A stretch of 64,000 bases of DNA, taken from NCBI RefSeq assembly GCF_003634045.1, contig NZ_RBIM01000005.1, positions 310,001 to 374,000 on the forward strand, written 5' to 3'. Within the stretch, counting starts at the first letter, position 1. Each line of letters begins with the position of its first letter. Both the position numbers and the translations under genes were made by a program. Positions 25,557 to 35,090 of the stretch are shown piece by piece. The notes under the pieces were generated by a model that worked only from the letters and a program-made list of their open reading frames with translations, was not told the origin of the DNA and searched no databases. This DNA comes from Maricaulis maris. Its GTDB lineage: Bacteria > Pseudomonadota > Alphaproteobacteria > Caulobacterales > Maricaulaceae.

Positions 25557-25810
25557 GGTTTGGCGCCAATCTCCCCGACAACGCCGTTCAATGCCGGACA
25601 GTATGACGCGTTCGCGTGCGCTTCCCAAATCCTCAGGCCAGCCAATCGGGTTGCGGTATCCCGCGACGGATTTTGCGCCGGATTGAACCGCCGACGAGTC
25701 TTGAGCTGGTGAGCTGTCTCGCCTAGCGTTCGGCCGTCGGGGAGTATCGAAATGTCTGCCGCCAATGCGAAACCATCGAGCCATCGCGCGACAAGTGCCT
25801 GGTGTGGCAC

Positions 25811-26470
25811 ATGAATGTGGGCGAGCGCCGGATCGCGCTGGTCGATGATCACCGCATGTTTGCAGATGGGTTCGGCGTCCTGCTGGCCTCGCTGAGGCCG
25901 GACTATCAGGTCCGGACATTTGACGAACCGATCGCTTTTCTGCGCCTGGTCGAGACGGCCGAGGCGTTCGATCTGGTCATTCTCGATCTGGTGATGCGCA
26001 GCATGAATGGCCTTGCCGTGCTGGCGGCCATGCGCGAGCGCAAATGTCGCGCGCCGGTGCTGATCATTTCGGGTATCGGTACCGAACCGCCGCTGGCTGA
26101 AATGCGGGCACTGGGCGCGCGCGGTTTTGTTCACAAGACCGCCGATACCGAGACACTGGTTGCGGCAACCGATGCGATCCTGGCCGGGCGGAGCTTTTTT
26201 CCGACCGTGTCCGCTGCGGGCGGTGAGGATGGCGACGGGACGGACGGGTTCGACGATTTGCCGCTCACTGATGGTCTGCCGTCCCTGGCGCCGCGGCAGT
26301 TGGAGATCCTGCACCTGATCGGCCGGGGCGAGACCAACAAGATGATCGCGGTGGCGCTCAATATCAGCGAAAACACCGTGAAATCGCATCTCCGCGCGAT
26401 CTTTGAAGCGCTGGGGGTTCACACGCGCACCGCCTGTGTCCGCAAGGCACAAGCGCTGGGACTGATCTGA
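25811..26470 (+). CDS. NarL/LuxR-family response regulator
   Basis: The 219-residue protein has a receiver domain with the acidic pair in ALVDDH and the phospho-acceptor Asp59 in LVILDLVM. A LuxR-type helix-turn-helix follows at about 155-215 (LAPRQLEILHLI, ISENTVKSHLRAIFEAL). The ATG at 25811 was preferred to a GTG nine bases earlier; neither has a clear ribosome site. It is divergent from the formate dehydrogenase operon and convergent (25-base gap) with a hybrid histidine kinase. The natural inference is a two-component pair controlling fds genes or the nearby transporter; the signal is unknown. Confidence 0.9.
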   Translation: MNVGERRIALVDDHRMFADGFGVLLASLRPDYQVRTFDEPIAFLRLVETAEAFDLVILDLVMRSMNGLAVLAAMRERKCRAPVLIISGIGTEPPLAEMRALGARGFVHKTADTETLVAATDAILAGRSFFPTVSAAGGEDGDGTDGFDDLPLTDGLPSLAPRQLEILHLIGRGETNKMIAVALNISENTVKSHLRAIFEALGVHTRTACVRKAQALGLI

Positions 26471-26495
26471 CAGCCGGTTCCGAAACGGGCGGGGT

Positions 26496-28364
26496 TCAGT
26501 CGGCGTGTGGCGGATGCGCCAGGCTGTCGAGCAGGGTCTGCCGCAGCTGTGCCGGATCGGTGGGCTTGGTCAGGACGGTGACGTTGTCGAGGCCGGCCAG
26601 TTTCTCGAACTGATAGACATCACCGGTGAGCAATACCGCGGGAATGTCGGCCGCGACTTCGCTGCGCAGGGCAGCAATCGTCTCCAGACCGTCCTCGCCG
26701 TCGGCGAGCCGCTTGTCGACGATCAACAGCGCGGGTTCCGATGTCGCCCAGCCCATCAGTTCGATCGCGTCCGCGCCCGAGGCCGCCGCGATCACCCGAC
26801 ACTTCCAGTCGGTCAGCAGGATTGACAGCGCATCACGCACCGAAGACTCATCCTCGACGAGGACGATCAGGGGGGCGCCGGTGATCTCTGCGGGACTCGG
26901 TGAGGCCGGCGCGGCGATCTCGCCAACCGGCTGACAGGCCAGCGTGATGCTGGCACGCGTGCCTTCGCCGGGGGTCGAGTCGAATGTCAGCTCTGCACCG
27001 AGCTTGCGGGCGAGCTGCCGGACAATGGGCAAGCCGAGGCCGAGCCCTTTCGGCGCGTTGTCCCGGGTCGGTGCGAGCTGCACATATTCGTCGAAGACGC
27101 GGTCAATCGCGTCGGCCGGGATGCCGTTGCCGGTGTCACAAACCTCGATCCGGACACGATCGCCGTCGCGGCGCGACTGAAGGGATACACGCCCGCCGGC
27201 AGGCGTGAACTTGACGGCGTTCGACAGCAGGTTGCGCAGGATGCGGGCGACCAGCAAGGGGTCGCTGTCGAGCACGGCCGGCTCGAAACGGGTCTCGAGC
27301 GCAATCTCATTGTCGTGCGCCGGTTCGGCGAATTCCTGTTCGAGACCGGTCAGAACCGATGTCAGGTCGAAGGCGCGCGGCTTGGCCACGATCGCGCCGC
27401 TGTCGAGCCGTGCCGTCTCAACCAGCGCCTGGAGCAATTGCTGCTGTGCTTGCCAACAAGCTTCGATCTTGTCGAGCAGGGCGGTCTGGTCCGGGCGTTC
27501 CATCAGCGGCCGCATTGCGCCGATGAAAAAGCCCTGAGCCTGCAGGGGCTGTGACATGTCATGGCTGGTGGCGGCAAGGAAGCGAGACTTTTCGGCGCTG
27601 ACTTTCTCGATCAGCGCGTTCTTTTCCTGCAGGCGCCGGGTCAGCTCTCGATTGCGCTCGGCGGCCAGCATTTCCTTGGTCTGTATTTCGGCCCGTGCGC
27701 TGACCAGCAGGCCGAAGCCGTAATAGATCAACAATCCAAGCCCGATCAGCCGCAATGGGCCATCAATGGTGATCAGCCAGTAGGCCGAAAAAGGGACCAG
27801 CGTTGCCGTCGCCAGGGCGATATAGGTCGACCGGTATTCAGCGCTGGGCATCATCCCGCCGACCGTGATCGCGAAAACCATGTTGATGGCGATGAAGAGG
27901 TGGAGCAGGGAGCCGGCGTCGAGAATGGCGATGGCAAACAGGGCCCAGATCACGCCGGTCAGGCCTGAAATCACCACATGGCCGGTCAGGTAGCGTCGGT
28001 AATTTGTCCGGTCGACGCCATCGGGAACCGCCAGTCGCGGGTAGAGAAAGACGATGCCGACCATACTGCCGGCGGCTGCGACCCAGCTCGCAGCAACGGC
28101 AAATTGGCCGGCCAGCATTATCAGGATGGCGAGATAAAGGATGACGCCGCCAATGATCAGGCAGGACATGCCGGTCCGGTCGCGTAACAAGCGCGCCTGG
28201 CCCATCCGGACCTGTTCGAGATCGGTGGCGGCAGGTTCGGTCGCCGACGCTGGGTCCGGCATGTGGCGGGTGGTGTCGGTCACGACCACGGCTCCCGGAG
28301 GTGCGGCGCCGGGGATCGCCACGCATTCAACTGGTCTGCCCCAATCCTGCGTCAAATCTGCCAC
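26496..28364 (-). CDS. Membrane-bound hybrid histidine kinase with C-terminal receiver
   Basis: The 622-residue sensor has about six hydrophobic segments between residues 66 and 222 with no obvious periplasmic sensor domain, then a short coiled coil. A HisKA domain follows with His268 in ATSHDMSQPL, then an ATPase domain (NLLSNAVKFTPAGG, CDTGNGIP, GLGLGLPIV). The C-terminal receiver has Asp550 in LLIVDKRL and Lys600. The layout suggests it senses something in or near the membrane. The GTG start at 28364 lies 15 bases after the upstream transporter stop; an ATG at 28262 would shorten it by 34 residues and cannot be excluded. It faces the NarL-type regulator convergently and may phosphorylate it directly, with its own receiver as a phosphate sink. 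Confidence 0.88.
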   Translation of the reverse strand: MADLTQDWGRPVECVAIPGAAPPGAVVVTDTTRHMPDPASATEPAATDLEQVRMGQARLLRDRTGMSCLIIGGVILYLAILIMLAGQFAVAASWVAAAGSMVGIVFLYPRLAVPDGVDRTNYRRYLTGHVVISGLTGVIWALFAIAILDAGSLLHLFIAINMVFAITVGGMMPSAEYRSTYIALATATLVPFSAYWLITIDGPLRLIGLGLLIYYGFGLLVSARAEIQTKEMLAAERNRELTRRLQEKNALIEKVSAEKSRFLAATSHDMSQPLQAQGFFIGAMRPLMERPDQTALLDKIEACWQAQQQLLQALVETARLDSGAIVAKPRAFDLTSVLTGLEQEFAEPAHDNEIALETRFEPAVLDSDPLLVARILRNLLSNAVKFTPAGGRVSLQSRRDGDRVRIEVCDTGNGIPADAIDRVFDEYVQLAPTRDNAPKGLGLGLPIVRQLARKLGAELTFDSTPGEGTRASITLACQPVGEIAAPASPSPAEITGAPLIVLVEDESSVRDALSILLTDWKCRVIAAASGADAIELMGWATSEPALLIVDKRLADGEDGLETIAALRSEVAADIPAVLLTGDVYQFEKLAGLDNVTVLTKPTDPAQLRQTLLDSLAHPPHAD

Positions 28365-28379
28365 CGCGTTGAATGCGGC

Positions 28380-29786
28380 TCAACCACCCGTTCGGGTGGC
28401 GCTTGCAGTCTCGGCGTCGGCAGCAATTTTCTTCAGGTTCGATGCGTGGCTGGCCTGGTCGATCGGGTAACCCCGGATAACGGCGATCATGGCCAGGGTG
28501 AAGACGGCCGGCAGCCAACTGGCCATCAAGCGGATTGTCACCAGGGCCTCGCCGGTCACTGCGTCGGGCGCATAGCCACTCAAGGCCAGCAATCCACCGA
28601 CGAACAACGCCGTCAGACCGGCCGTGACTTTCTGGACGAAGGTCGCCAGGCCGAATGCGCGCGCCTCGACCCGGGTGCCGGAACGGGCGTGTCCATGATC
28701 GATGACATCCGGCAGCATGGACCAGAACATGACCGGCACCGCGGCACTGCCGGTGCCGATGACGGCAATCGCGATCAGGGCGGCGCCTGGCGGGGTCGTC
28801 GGCGCCAGGCCGAGGGCGGCATACCCGAGGGCGGCGAGGCCGAGGCCGCACATCATCGTCAATCGTTTGCTGGTGCGGGCGGCGAGCATCATCCAGGCCG
28901 GCGCTGCGACGATCATGGTGAGAACGGGGGTGGCCAGTATCAGCGGTACGAGGTCCGGCTGCTGCAGGACATGATTGGCCAGATAGAGCAGCGACTGGGT
29001 GAACATGCCATAGCCCAGTGTACCGAGCAGCATGAGGACGAGCAGGGCCTGGAAGGGCCGGTTCTGCCGCGTTGCCGATCCCAGGCCGCGAAGATCCGCC
29101 GTCAGGGTCGAGGGGCCGCTTGTTGGCGGCAGCGGCGGCGCGATGCGCATCAGCCGGGCGCACAGCAAGAGGACCAGGCCGGCGACGAGGCCGATCGCCA
29201 GCGCCGCGATGGCATGACCGCTGGCGGCGGCAATCGCCGGTATGGTGACCGCCACCATCAGTCCGCCCAGACCGGCGAAAACGACCCGGGTTGCTGACAG
29301 GGCGCTGCGCTCGTGGCCATTCGGGGTGAGCCGTGCCGGCAGCGCGTTGTAAGGCATGCTGGCGCAGGTGAAGGCAGTGCGAAAGGCGAGATGGGTCACC
29401 AGCGCCCACAGGGCGATGAGCGCCGTGCCGTCGAAGGGCTGGGTAAAGACGAGGGTGAAGCTCAGCCCGGCCGGCAGGGCGGACAGGCCGATCAGGTGCG
29501 CATAGCCACCGTCCTGGCGTGCCCGGCGTTCGGCCCAGCTGGCGATCAGCGGATCGGAGACCGCGTCCCACGCCATGCCGATGAGGTAAATCGCACCCGC
29601 CAGCAGGGGCGGCAGGCCCAGCACGTCGGTATAAAAATATAGCAGGAAGAGGGCGCAGCCCTGCCACAGGGCAACAAATGCGAAATCGCCGACGCCATAG
29701 CCAAGCCGGCGCCCGAGTGTCAGCCGCTCGGGCTGCAGCGGTGGGGGCGTGGGCGTACTCGCCGTCGATGGGGGCTGATGAGTCAC
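28380..29786 (-). CDS. GPH-family (MelB-like) sugar:cation symporter
   Basis: The protein has 12 predicted membrane segments and the glycoside-pentoside-hexuronide family start LTLGRRLGYGVGDFA, with GMAWDAVSDPLIASWAERR between helices 2 and 3 and a DVIDHGHARSGTRVEA loop in the second half. Members import di- or oligosaccharides or uronides with Na+ or H+. A GTG at 29786 preceded by AGGAATT was chosen (468 residues). An ATG at 29843 would add 19 residues but lacks a good ribosome site. It lies upstream of the histidine kinase gene in the same direction, so the kinase may respond to its substrate. The substrate is not identifiable from sequence. Confidence 0.85.
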   Translation of the reverse strand: MTHQPPSTASTPTPPPLQPERLTLGRRLGYGVGDFAFVALWQGCALFLLYFYTDVLGLPPLLAGAIYLIGMAWDAVSDPLIASWAERRARQDGGYAHLIGLSALPAGLSFTLVFTQPFDGTALIALWALVTHLAFRTAFTCASMPYNALPARLTPNGHERSALSATRVVFAGLGGLMVAVTIPAIAAASGHAIAALAIGLVAGLVLLLCARLMRIAPPLPPTSGPSTLTADLRGLGSATRQNRPFQALLVLMLLGTLGYGMFTQSLLYLANHVLQQPDLVPLILATPVLTMIVAAPAWMMLAARTSKRLTMMCGLGLAALGYAALGLAPTTPPGAALIAIAVIGTGSAAVPVMFWSMLPDVIDHGHARSGTRVEARAFGLATFVQKVTAGLTALFVGGLLALSGYAPDAVTGEALVTIRLMASWLPAVFTLAMIAVIRGYPIDQASHASNLKKIAADAETASATRTGG

Positions 29787-29937
29787 AGTGAATTCCTGAT
29801 CGGTTTCCCGGAAGGTGTGGGTCGGCGCGCGCCAAGGCTTCATTTCATGAATAGTCGAATTCTTCCGTCGATCAATTTGATTTCAAACGGTTTTCAAGTG
29901 CTCTCGTGCGCACCGCAATCTGTGATCGATCCGCCCC

Positions 29938-31815
29938 TCAGTCCCGATCCGCCCGTCCCAGCCGAATATCGTCCATCTTGCGGCGCAGTTCCGGTTCCCA
30001 TTCCTCGGCAATGGCCTTGACCCGGGCGACCAGCTCCTTGTTTTCGTGGGCGGGGATGGTGGTGTCATAGACGTCGGCGACCTCGATCATGGACCGACGG
30101 TCGGTCATGTCGAAGGTCCGGGCCATTTCCAGCGCCCGCTCGTGCTCAATACCCAGGGCCTCGAAGGCCGAGCGGCCGATTCGGATCGAGCTGTCATAGG
30201 TCTCGCGAATGATGTCGCGGCAGCCCAGCTCGTAGAGCTGGTAGACATGATCGCGATCAACGGCGCGGGCGATGACGTGAAGGTCGGGATAGGTCTGCAG
30301 GGCATAGCTGACGAGGGCATTGATCTGGTCGCGATTGTCGATGGCAACGACCAGCAGGCGCGCCTCGGCAATCCCGGCCGCATGCAGCAGGTCGGGCCGG
30401 GTGGCGTCGCCGAAATAGGCTTTCATCCCGAAGGCGCGCAGCATGTCGAGCTGGGCATAGGAGTAGTCGACCACCGTGGTGGGAAAGCCGGCGGCGTGGA
30501 GCATCCGGTCGACGATGCCGCCGACCCGTCCGCGCCCGGCGATGATGATGGGGTGGATTTCCTCGATCGTGGCCTCGTCGCGTTCGGCCTGTTCCGACGA
30601 GAAATGCGGTGCGATCAGCTTGTCGTGGATGATGAAGAGCAGCGGCGTCAGCAGCATTGACATCGCGACGATGAGCGAGAGTCGTTCGGCGATGTCGCCG
30701 GGCAGCACCGCATTGGCGACCGTGAAGGACAGCAGGACGAATCCGAACTCGCCGGCCTGCGCCAGCCCGAGCGCCAGCAGCCAGCGGTTGGAGCCGCGCA
30801 CCTTGAAGATGATCGCGAGGCCGTAAAGCACAGCCGCCTTGATCGCGATCAGGCCCAGTGTCAGCCCGATCATCAACAACGCATCGCTGAACAGCAGTAC
30901 GAAATTGATCCCCGCACCGACCGTCATGAAGAACAGGCCCAGCAACAGGCCGCGGAAGGGGTCGATGTCGGATTCCAGCTCATGCCGGTATTCGCTGTTG
31001 GCCAGCACGACGCCGGCGATGAAGGTGCCCAGGGCCGGTGACAGGCCGACCAGCGACATCAGCAGGGCGATGCCGATCACCATCATCAGGGCGGCGGCGA
31101 CGAACAGTTCGCGCAGGCCGGTGCGGGCGATGAAGCGGAAGAGCGGTCGGGTCAGAAAGCCGCCAATCAGCACGACCACGCCAACCGAGGCCAGGGTGAC
31201 CAGGCCGGCAGCCCAGCCCGGCAGGTGGGCGACCAGGCTGAGCGCCTCGCCATGCCCGTCAGCACCGTGATCGCCGGCATGCGACATCGCTTCGACCAGT
31301 TCCGGCAGGGCCAGAAGCGGGATCAGGGCCAGCATCGGGATGACGGCGATATCCTGGAACAGGAGGACCGAGAAGCCGGCCTGGCCGCCATCGGATCGCA
31401 TCATACCCTTCTCGTTGAAGGTCTGCAGCACGATCGCGGTCGAGGACAGTGACAGGACGAGTCCGACCGTGAGCGCGACCGACCAGCCCAGGCCAAGTGC
31501 CAGCGCGACCAGCGTCACGGCGAGCGTCGTGCCCAGCACCTGCAGTCCGCCGAGGCCCAGCAGCCGGCCGCGCATCGCCCAGAGGCGTTGGGGTTCGAGT
31601 TCCAGCCCGACCAGGAAAAGCATCATGACCACGCCGAATTCGGCGAAATGCTGGATCGAGACGACGTCGACGCCCAGCATTCCGAGTGCGGGGCTGATGG
31701 CGATGCCGGCAATCAGATACCCCAGAACCGAACCCAATCCCAATCGGGTCGCGATCGGGACGGCGATCACGCCGGCGATGAGGAAGGTGAAAGCGAGTAG
31801 CAGGAAATCGGTCAT
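29938..31815 (-). CDS. KefB/KefC-type monovalent cation:proton antiporter (CPA2)
   Basis: The 625-residue inner-membrane protein has 12-13 hydrophobic segments of the CPA2 exchanger family. FAEFGVVMMLFLVGLELEP and FQDIAVIPMLALIPLL are conserved, and a histidine/aspartate-rich loop lies near residue 200. A cytoplasmic TrkA-N (RCK) domain starts at about 415 with the nucleotide-binding IAGRGRVGGIV. It likely exports K+ or exchanges Na+/K+ for protons under electrophile or pH stress. The start at 31815 gives MTDFLLLAF directly in front of the first helix and follows a G-rich site; the frame is open further upstream but reads poorly. No KefF/KefG ancillary protein is adjacent. Confidence 0.88.
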   Translation of the reverse strand: MTDFLLLAFTFLIAGVIAVPIATRLGLGSVLGYLIAGIAISPALGMLGVDVVSIQHFAEFGVVMMLFLVGLELEPQRLWAMRGRLLGLGGLQVLGTTLAVTLVALALGLGWSVALTVGLVLSLSSTAIVLQTFNEKGMMRSDGGQAGFSVLLFQDIAVIPMLALIPLLALPELVEAMSHAGDHGADGHGEALSLVAHLPGWAAGLVTLASVGVVVLIGGFLTRPLFRFIARTGLRELFVAAALMMVIGIALLMSLVGLSPALGTFIAGVVLANSEYRHELESDIDPFRGLLLGLFFMTVGAGINFVLLFSDALLMIGLTLGLIAIKAAVLYGLAIIFKVRGSNRWLLALGLAQAGEFGFVLLSFTVANAVLPGDIAERLSLIVAMSMLLTPLLFIIHDKLIAPHFSSEQAERDEATIEEIHPIIIAGRGRVGGIVDRMLHAAGFPTTVVDYSYAQLDMLRAFGMKAYFGDATRPDLLHAAGIAEARLLVVAIDNRDQINALVSYALQTYPDLHVIARAVDRDHVYQLYELGCRDIIRETYDSSIRIGRSAFEALGIEHERALEMARTFDMTDRRSMIEVADVYDTTIPAHENKELVARVKAIAEEWEPELRRKMDDIRLGRADRD

Positions 31816-32051
31816 TGGCCCCCCGGCGCACACCCGGATCAACGGGCAATTTGTCGCCAACCTAGGGGGCATCGACCGGTTTGCCCAGATGGCTGCTTCC
31901 GTGTCCTGGCGGGACGGCTTGCCGGGTCGGTGTCAGGATTGTCGGGGTGGGACGAGGCCCGGCATCAGTGTCGCTGGCGTCGCGCCAACCCGCCTAGGAA
32001 GCTGGTCAGCATGCACATGTTGCGTTGCAGCAAGCAAAGTTTGAAAAAGAA

Positions 32052-32069
32052 ATTGCCACCGGTGTCATT
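32052..32069. promoter_or_regulatory. Candidate LacI-family operator, distal TonB-receptor site
   Basis: ATTGCCACCGGTGTCATT is an imperfect 18-bp palindrome centred on CG, matching the window consensus AATGACACCGGTGTCATT. It lies 189 bases upstream of the receptor start. Confidence 0.6.
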
Positions 32070-32151
32070 GTTGTGCAGCATGGCGTCGATCCATGCTGGC
32101 AATTTCGTCTTCAGCTCCAGCTCTGTTTGGAACTGGATCAGTCGAAGCGGA

Positions 32152-32169
32152 AATGCTACCGGTGTCATT
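32152..32169. promoter_or_regulatory. Candidate LacI-family operator, proximal TonB-receptor site
   Basis: AATGCTACCGGTGTCATT shares the right arm GGTGTCATTG and the ACCGGT core with the site 100 bases upstream and is 89 bases before the receptor start. The central CpG fits minor-groove intercalation by the hinge leucine of LacI-family repressors. Confidence 0.65.
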
Positions 32170-32240
32170 GAGAGGTCGATGGCGCTGTTCAGGGTCAAGA
32201 GTTCAAACGCGGACCGGAAACCGGCCGCTGCGGGGAGGAA

Positions 32241-35012
32241 ATGATGAGAAATTCTAACATGCCAACAGGCAAGCTGCGCCTTCTGGCCGGCTGCGCCACG
32301 GCCAGCCTGGTGCTCGGGACGGCGTTGGGGGCAACGGCCCAGGCCCAGGATGAGCAGGCTCAGACCAGTGACGTGATTACGGTTCAGGGCTTCCGGAGCA
32401 GCCTGGCCCAAGCGCTTGATGTAAAGCGTGACTCGAACGGCGTTGTTGACGCCATCGTGGCCGAAGATATCGCGGCGTTTCCGGATCTGAACCTGGCCGA
32501 ATCGATCCAGCGTATTCCGGGCATCTCGATCAACCGTGTTGCCGGTGAGGGGCGCCAGATCACGGTTCGCGGTCTGGGATCGGACTTCACCCGCGTTCGC
32601 ATCAACGGCATGGAAGCCATGTCGACGACCGGTGGTTCCGATGCCTCGGGCGGCTCGAACCGTGGTCGCGGCTTTGACTTCAACACTTTTGCGTCCGACC
32701 TGTTCAACCAGATCCGAGTCACCAAGACGACGTCCGCATCGATGGATGAAGGTTCCCTGGGCGCCACCGTCGATCTGCGCACCGCGCGCCCGTTCGACTA
32801 TGGTTCGGGGCTGACGGCCGCCATGTCGGGCCAGATGGGCTATAACAGCCTGTCGGAAGAGACCAGCCCGCGCGTGGCCGGTCTTGTGTCCTGGGTCAAT
32901 GAAGAAGAGACGTTCGGCGCCAATCTGTCGATCGCCTTCTCTGACCGCACCATCATCGAGGAAGGTTTCTCGACGGTTCGCTGGGATGACGGCAATTTCC
33001 GCTCGGTGAATGGCGTCGCCTGTCCGGCCGGTCCCGATTGTGCCGGCATCAATTCCAGCTCCACCGTCTACCATCCGCGTATCCCGCGTTATGGCCGTCT
33101 GACCAATGAGCAGGAGCGTCTGGGCATTACCGGTGGCCTGCAATTCCGTCCGAGCGAACGCACGACGGTGTCGCTGGATGCGCTCTATTCCAGCTTCGAC
33201 GCAACCCGCACCGAGAACTTCCTGGAAGTCTTCATCCGCAGCCAGCAGGGTCAGTTCGACGTCAACAGCTTCACGGTCGACAGTGGGCTGAGCATCATCG
33301 ACTCGGGTAATTTCGACATCAGTGCCAATGCCAACGGTACCCACCCGATTCGCTCGGAAGGTCGCTATGATGAGCTGACGACCGAGTTCACGCAGTTCAC
33401 CTTGAATGTCGATCACGACTTCTCGGACCGTCTGCGCGGCAACTTCCTTGCTGGTACGGTGACATCGGATTTCGACAACCCGGTCCAGACGACCATCCTG
33501 TTCGACGCCATCGGCGATGTGACCGGGTATTCGTATGACTTCCGCGGCAATCTCAACACGCCGGCGATCGACTTCGGGTCACTTGACGTGACGGACGCAT
33601 CGCAGTTTGCCTTCACCGAAATCCGCGACCGCCCGCAGTCTGTGTCGAACAGCTTCGATACCTTCTCGGCGAGCTTGGAATTTGACGCGAACGAGAACTG
33701 GGTCATTTCAGGCGGCCTCAATTTCAAGCAATATGACTTTGAAAGCCGCGAAGCCCGCCGCGAAAGCACCAATGGCTCGATTGTCTGTAACCTGCCAGGC
33801 GTGTCTTGCCCGGTTGGTGCGAACGGCCTGCCGATCACCAGCGACCTGTCATCGGTTCTCACCGGTTTCGGCAATGATCTGGGCATGCCGGCGGGCAATG
33901 ACACGGCCTGGTTGGTCCCGAACATCCAGGCTGCCGCCGCAGCTGCCGGAATTTACAACATTCCGGGAACGGTTCGCGCCGGAAATCAGCGCGCCGTGAG
34001 CGAAGAGGATCTGGGCGCCTTCGTCCAGGCTGATTTCGAAGCGCAGCTGGGCAGCATCCCGGTTCGCGGTGATGTCGGCATCCGCTATGTCGAAACCACC
34101 ACCGCGGCAACGGGTCTGGTCAGCGGTACGGAAGTCACGGTCGAGCGCAGCTATGAAGATACGCTGCCCTCATTGAACCTGACATTCGAGATGTCCGAGG
34201 ACTTCCTGATGCGCTTCGGCGTTGCCAAGGTGATGGCCCGTCCGTCGCTCGGCAATCTGACGCCGGGTGGTTCGCTGGACAGCTTCACCGGACCTCCCTT
34301 CTCCTACAATGCGGGCAATCCGGGTCTCGATCCCTACCGGGCAACAGCCTATGACGCCTCGTTCGAATGGTATTTCGATGATGAAGCGCTGTTCGCGGTC
34401 AGCTTCTTCTACAAGGATGTGTCGAGCTTCTTCACCTCTTCCCAGTCGGTTGAAGTGGCCTACAGCCTGTCCGGCCTGCCGGCCAATCTGCCGCCGGCGT
34501 CCAGCCCGCTCTTCAACCTGATCCAGGCCGGCGGCGACCCGCTGGTCGAGATCAGCCAGGTGTCGAATGGTGGCAGTGCCTCCGTGCAGGGTTTCGAAGT
34601 GGCCTATCAACAGCCCTTCACCTTCCTGCCGGCGCCGTTCCACAATTTCGGCTTCCAGGGCAACTACACCTATGTGGACAGCGACGAGATCATCGGCTTC
34701 TCGCCGAATGCCTACAACGCGACCATCTATTATGAAGATGATCGCCTGTCGGCCCGCATATCTTCGGCTTACCGCGATGCCTATGTGACGACCCGGGCCA
34801 ATGGTTCCGGTCGGAACGAACGGGGTGTGGAAGCGAGCTTCAATCTCGACTTCGCCTCCTCCTACCGCGTCAACGACATGATCGATCTCACCTTCGAGGC
34901 GATCAATCTGACCGACGAGTTCGAGCATCAGACCTATGACTCGGGCTATCTGCCGACGGTTTACCATCACACGGGCACGGAATACCTCTTCGGGGTTCGT
35001 GCATCCTTCTGA
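32241..35012 (+). CDS. TonB-dependent receptor (Caulobacter/Xanthomonas type)
   Basis: This 923-residue outer-membrane transporter probably imports pectin- or uronate-derived oligosaccharides. A signal peptide (cleavage after ATAQA, about residue 35) precedes the TonB-box-like DVITVQGF and the plug domain (LNLAESIQRIPGISINR, ITVRGLGSDFTRVRING). A 22-strand barrel follows, ending in the C-terminal aromatic signature EYLFGVRASF. The length and the plug sequence fit the TonB-dependent receptors expanded in Caulobacterales and Xanthomonas for plant-polymer uptake. There are two adjacent ATGs (32241 and 32244); GGAGGAA spacing slightly favours the second. Two operator-like palindromes upstream tie it to the uronate regulon. 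The substrate is inferred from context. Confidence 0.92.
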   Translation: MMRNSNMPTGKLRLLAGCATASLVLGTALGATAQAQDEQAQTSDVITVQGFRSSLAQALDVKRDSNGVVDAIVAEDIAAFPDLNLAESIQRIPGISINRVAGEGRQITVRGLGSDFTRVRINGMEAMSTTGGSDASGGSNRGRGFDFNTFASDLFNQIRVTKTTSASMDEGSLGATVDLRTARPFDYGSGLTAAMSGQMGYNSLSEETSPRVAGLVSWVNEEETFGANLSIAFSDRTIIEEGFSTVRWDDGNFRSVNGVACPAGPDCAGINSSSTVYHPRIPRYGRLTNEQERLGITGGLQFRPSERTTVSLDALYSSFDATRTENFLEVFIRSQQGQFDVNSFTVDSGLSIIDSGNFDISANANGTHPIRSEGRYDELTTEFTQFTLNVDHDFSDRLRGNFLAGTVTSDFDNPVQTTILFDAIGDVTGYSYDFRGNLNTPAIDFGSLDVTDASQFAFTEIRDRPQSVSNSFDTFSASLEFDANENWVISGGLNFKQYDFESREARRESTNGSIVCNLPGVSCPVGANGLPITSDLSSVLTGFGNDLGMPAGNDTAWLVPNIQAAAAAAGIYNIPGTVRAGNQRAVSEEDLGAFVQADFEAQLGSIPVRGDVGIRYVETTTAATGLVSGTEVTVERSYEDTLPSLNLTFEMSEDFLMRFGVAKVMARPSLGNLTPGGSLDSFTGPPFSYNAGNPGLDPYRATAYDASFEWYFDDEALFAVSFFYKDVSSFFTSSQSVEVAYSLSGLPANLPPASSPLFNLIQAGGDPLVEISQVSNGGSASVQGFEVAYQQPFTFLPAPFHNFGFQGNYTYVDSDEIIGFSPNAYNATIYYEDDRLSARISSAYRDAYVTTRANGSGRNERGVEASFNLDFASSYRVNDMIDLTFEAINLTDEFEHQTYDSGYLPTVYHHTGTEYLFGVRASF

Positions 35013-35035
35013 TCGGTTTGACCATGTGAATGCGG

Positions 35036-35069
35036 AAGGCCCGGCGCGGGAGATTGCGCCGGGCCTTTT
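35036..35069 (+). terminator. Intrinsic terminator after the TonB receptor gene
   Basis: A perfect 12-bp stem (AAGGCCCGGCGC / GCGCCGGGCCTT) with an 8-base loop is followed by TTTTC. It lies 24 bases after the receptor stop and 22 bases before the next gene on the same strand, so it could attenuate rather than fully end transcription into the esterase gene. Confidence 0.85.
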
Positions 35070-35090
35070 CGTCAAAACCTTGGAGTTGTC

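Larger units (their letters stand above)
31816..32240. other. Promoter region of the TonB receptor gene
   Basis: This 425-base gap lies between the divergent antiporter and receptor genes. It contains two ACCGGT-centred palindromes exactly 100 bases apart (annotated separately) and ends with a strong GGGGAGGAA ribosome site. No small gene was found. The promoter itself could not be placed by eye. Confidence 0.6.

Noticed and set aside
28327-29835. A 502-residue frame overlapping the GPH transporter gene on the same strand
   Set aside because: Its translation is Arg/Pro-rich with no hydrophobic segments, whereas the overlapping frame is a clear 12-helix transporter.
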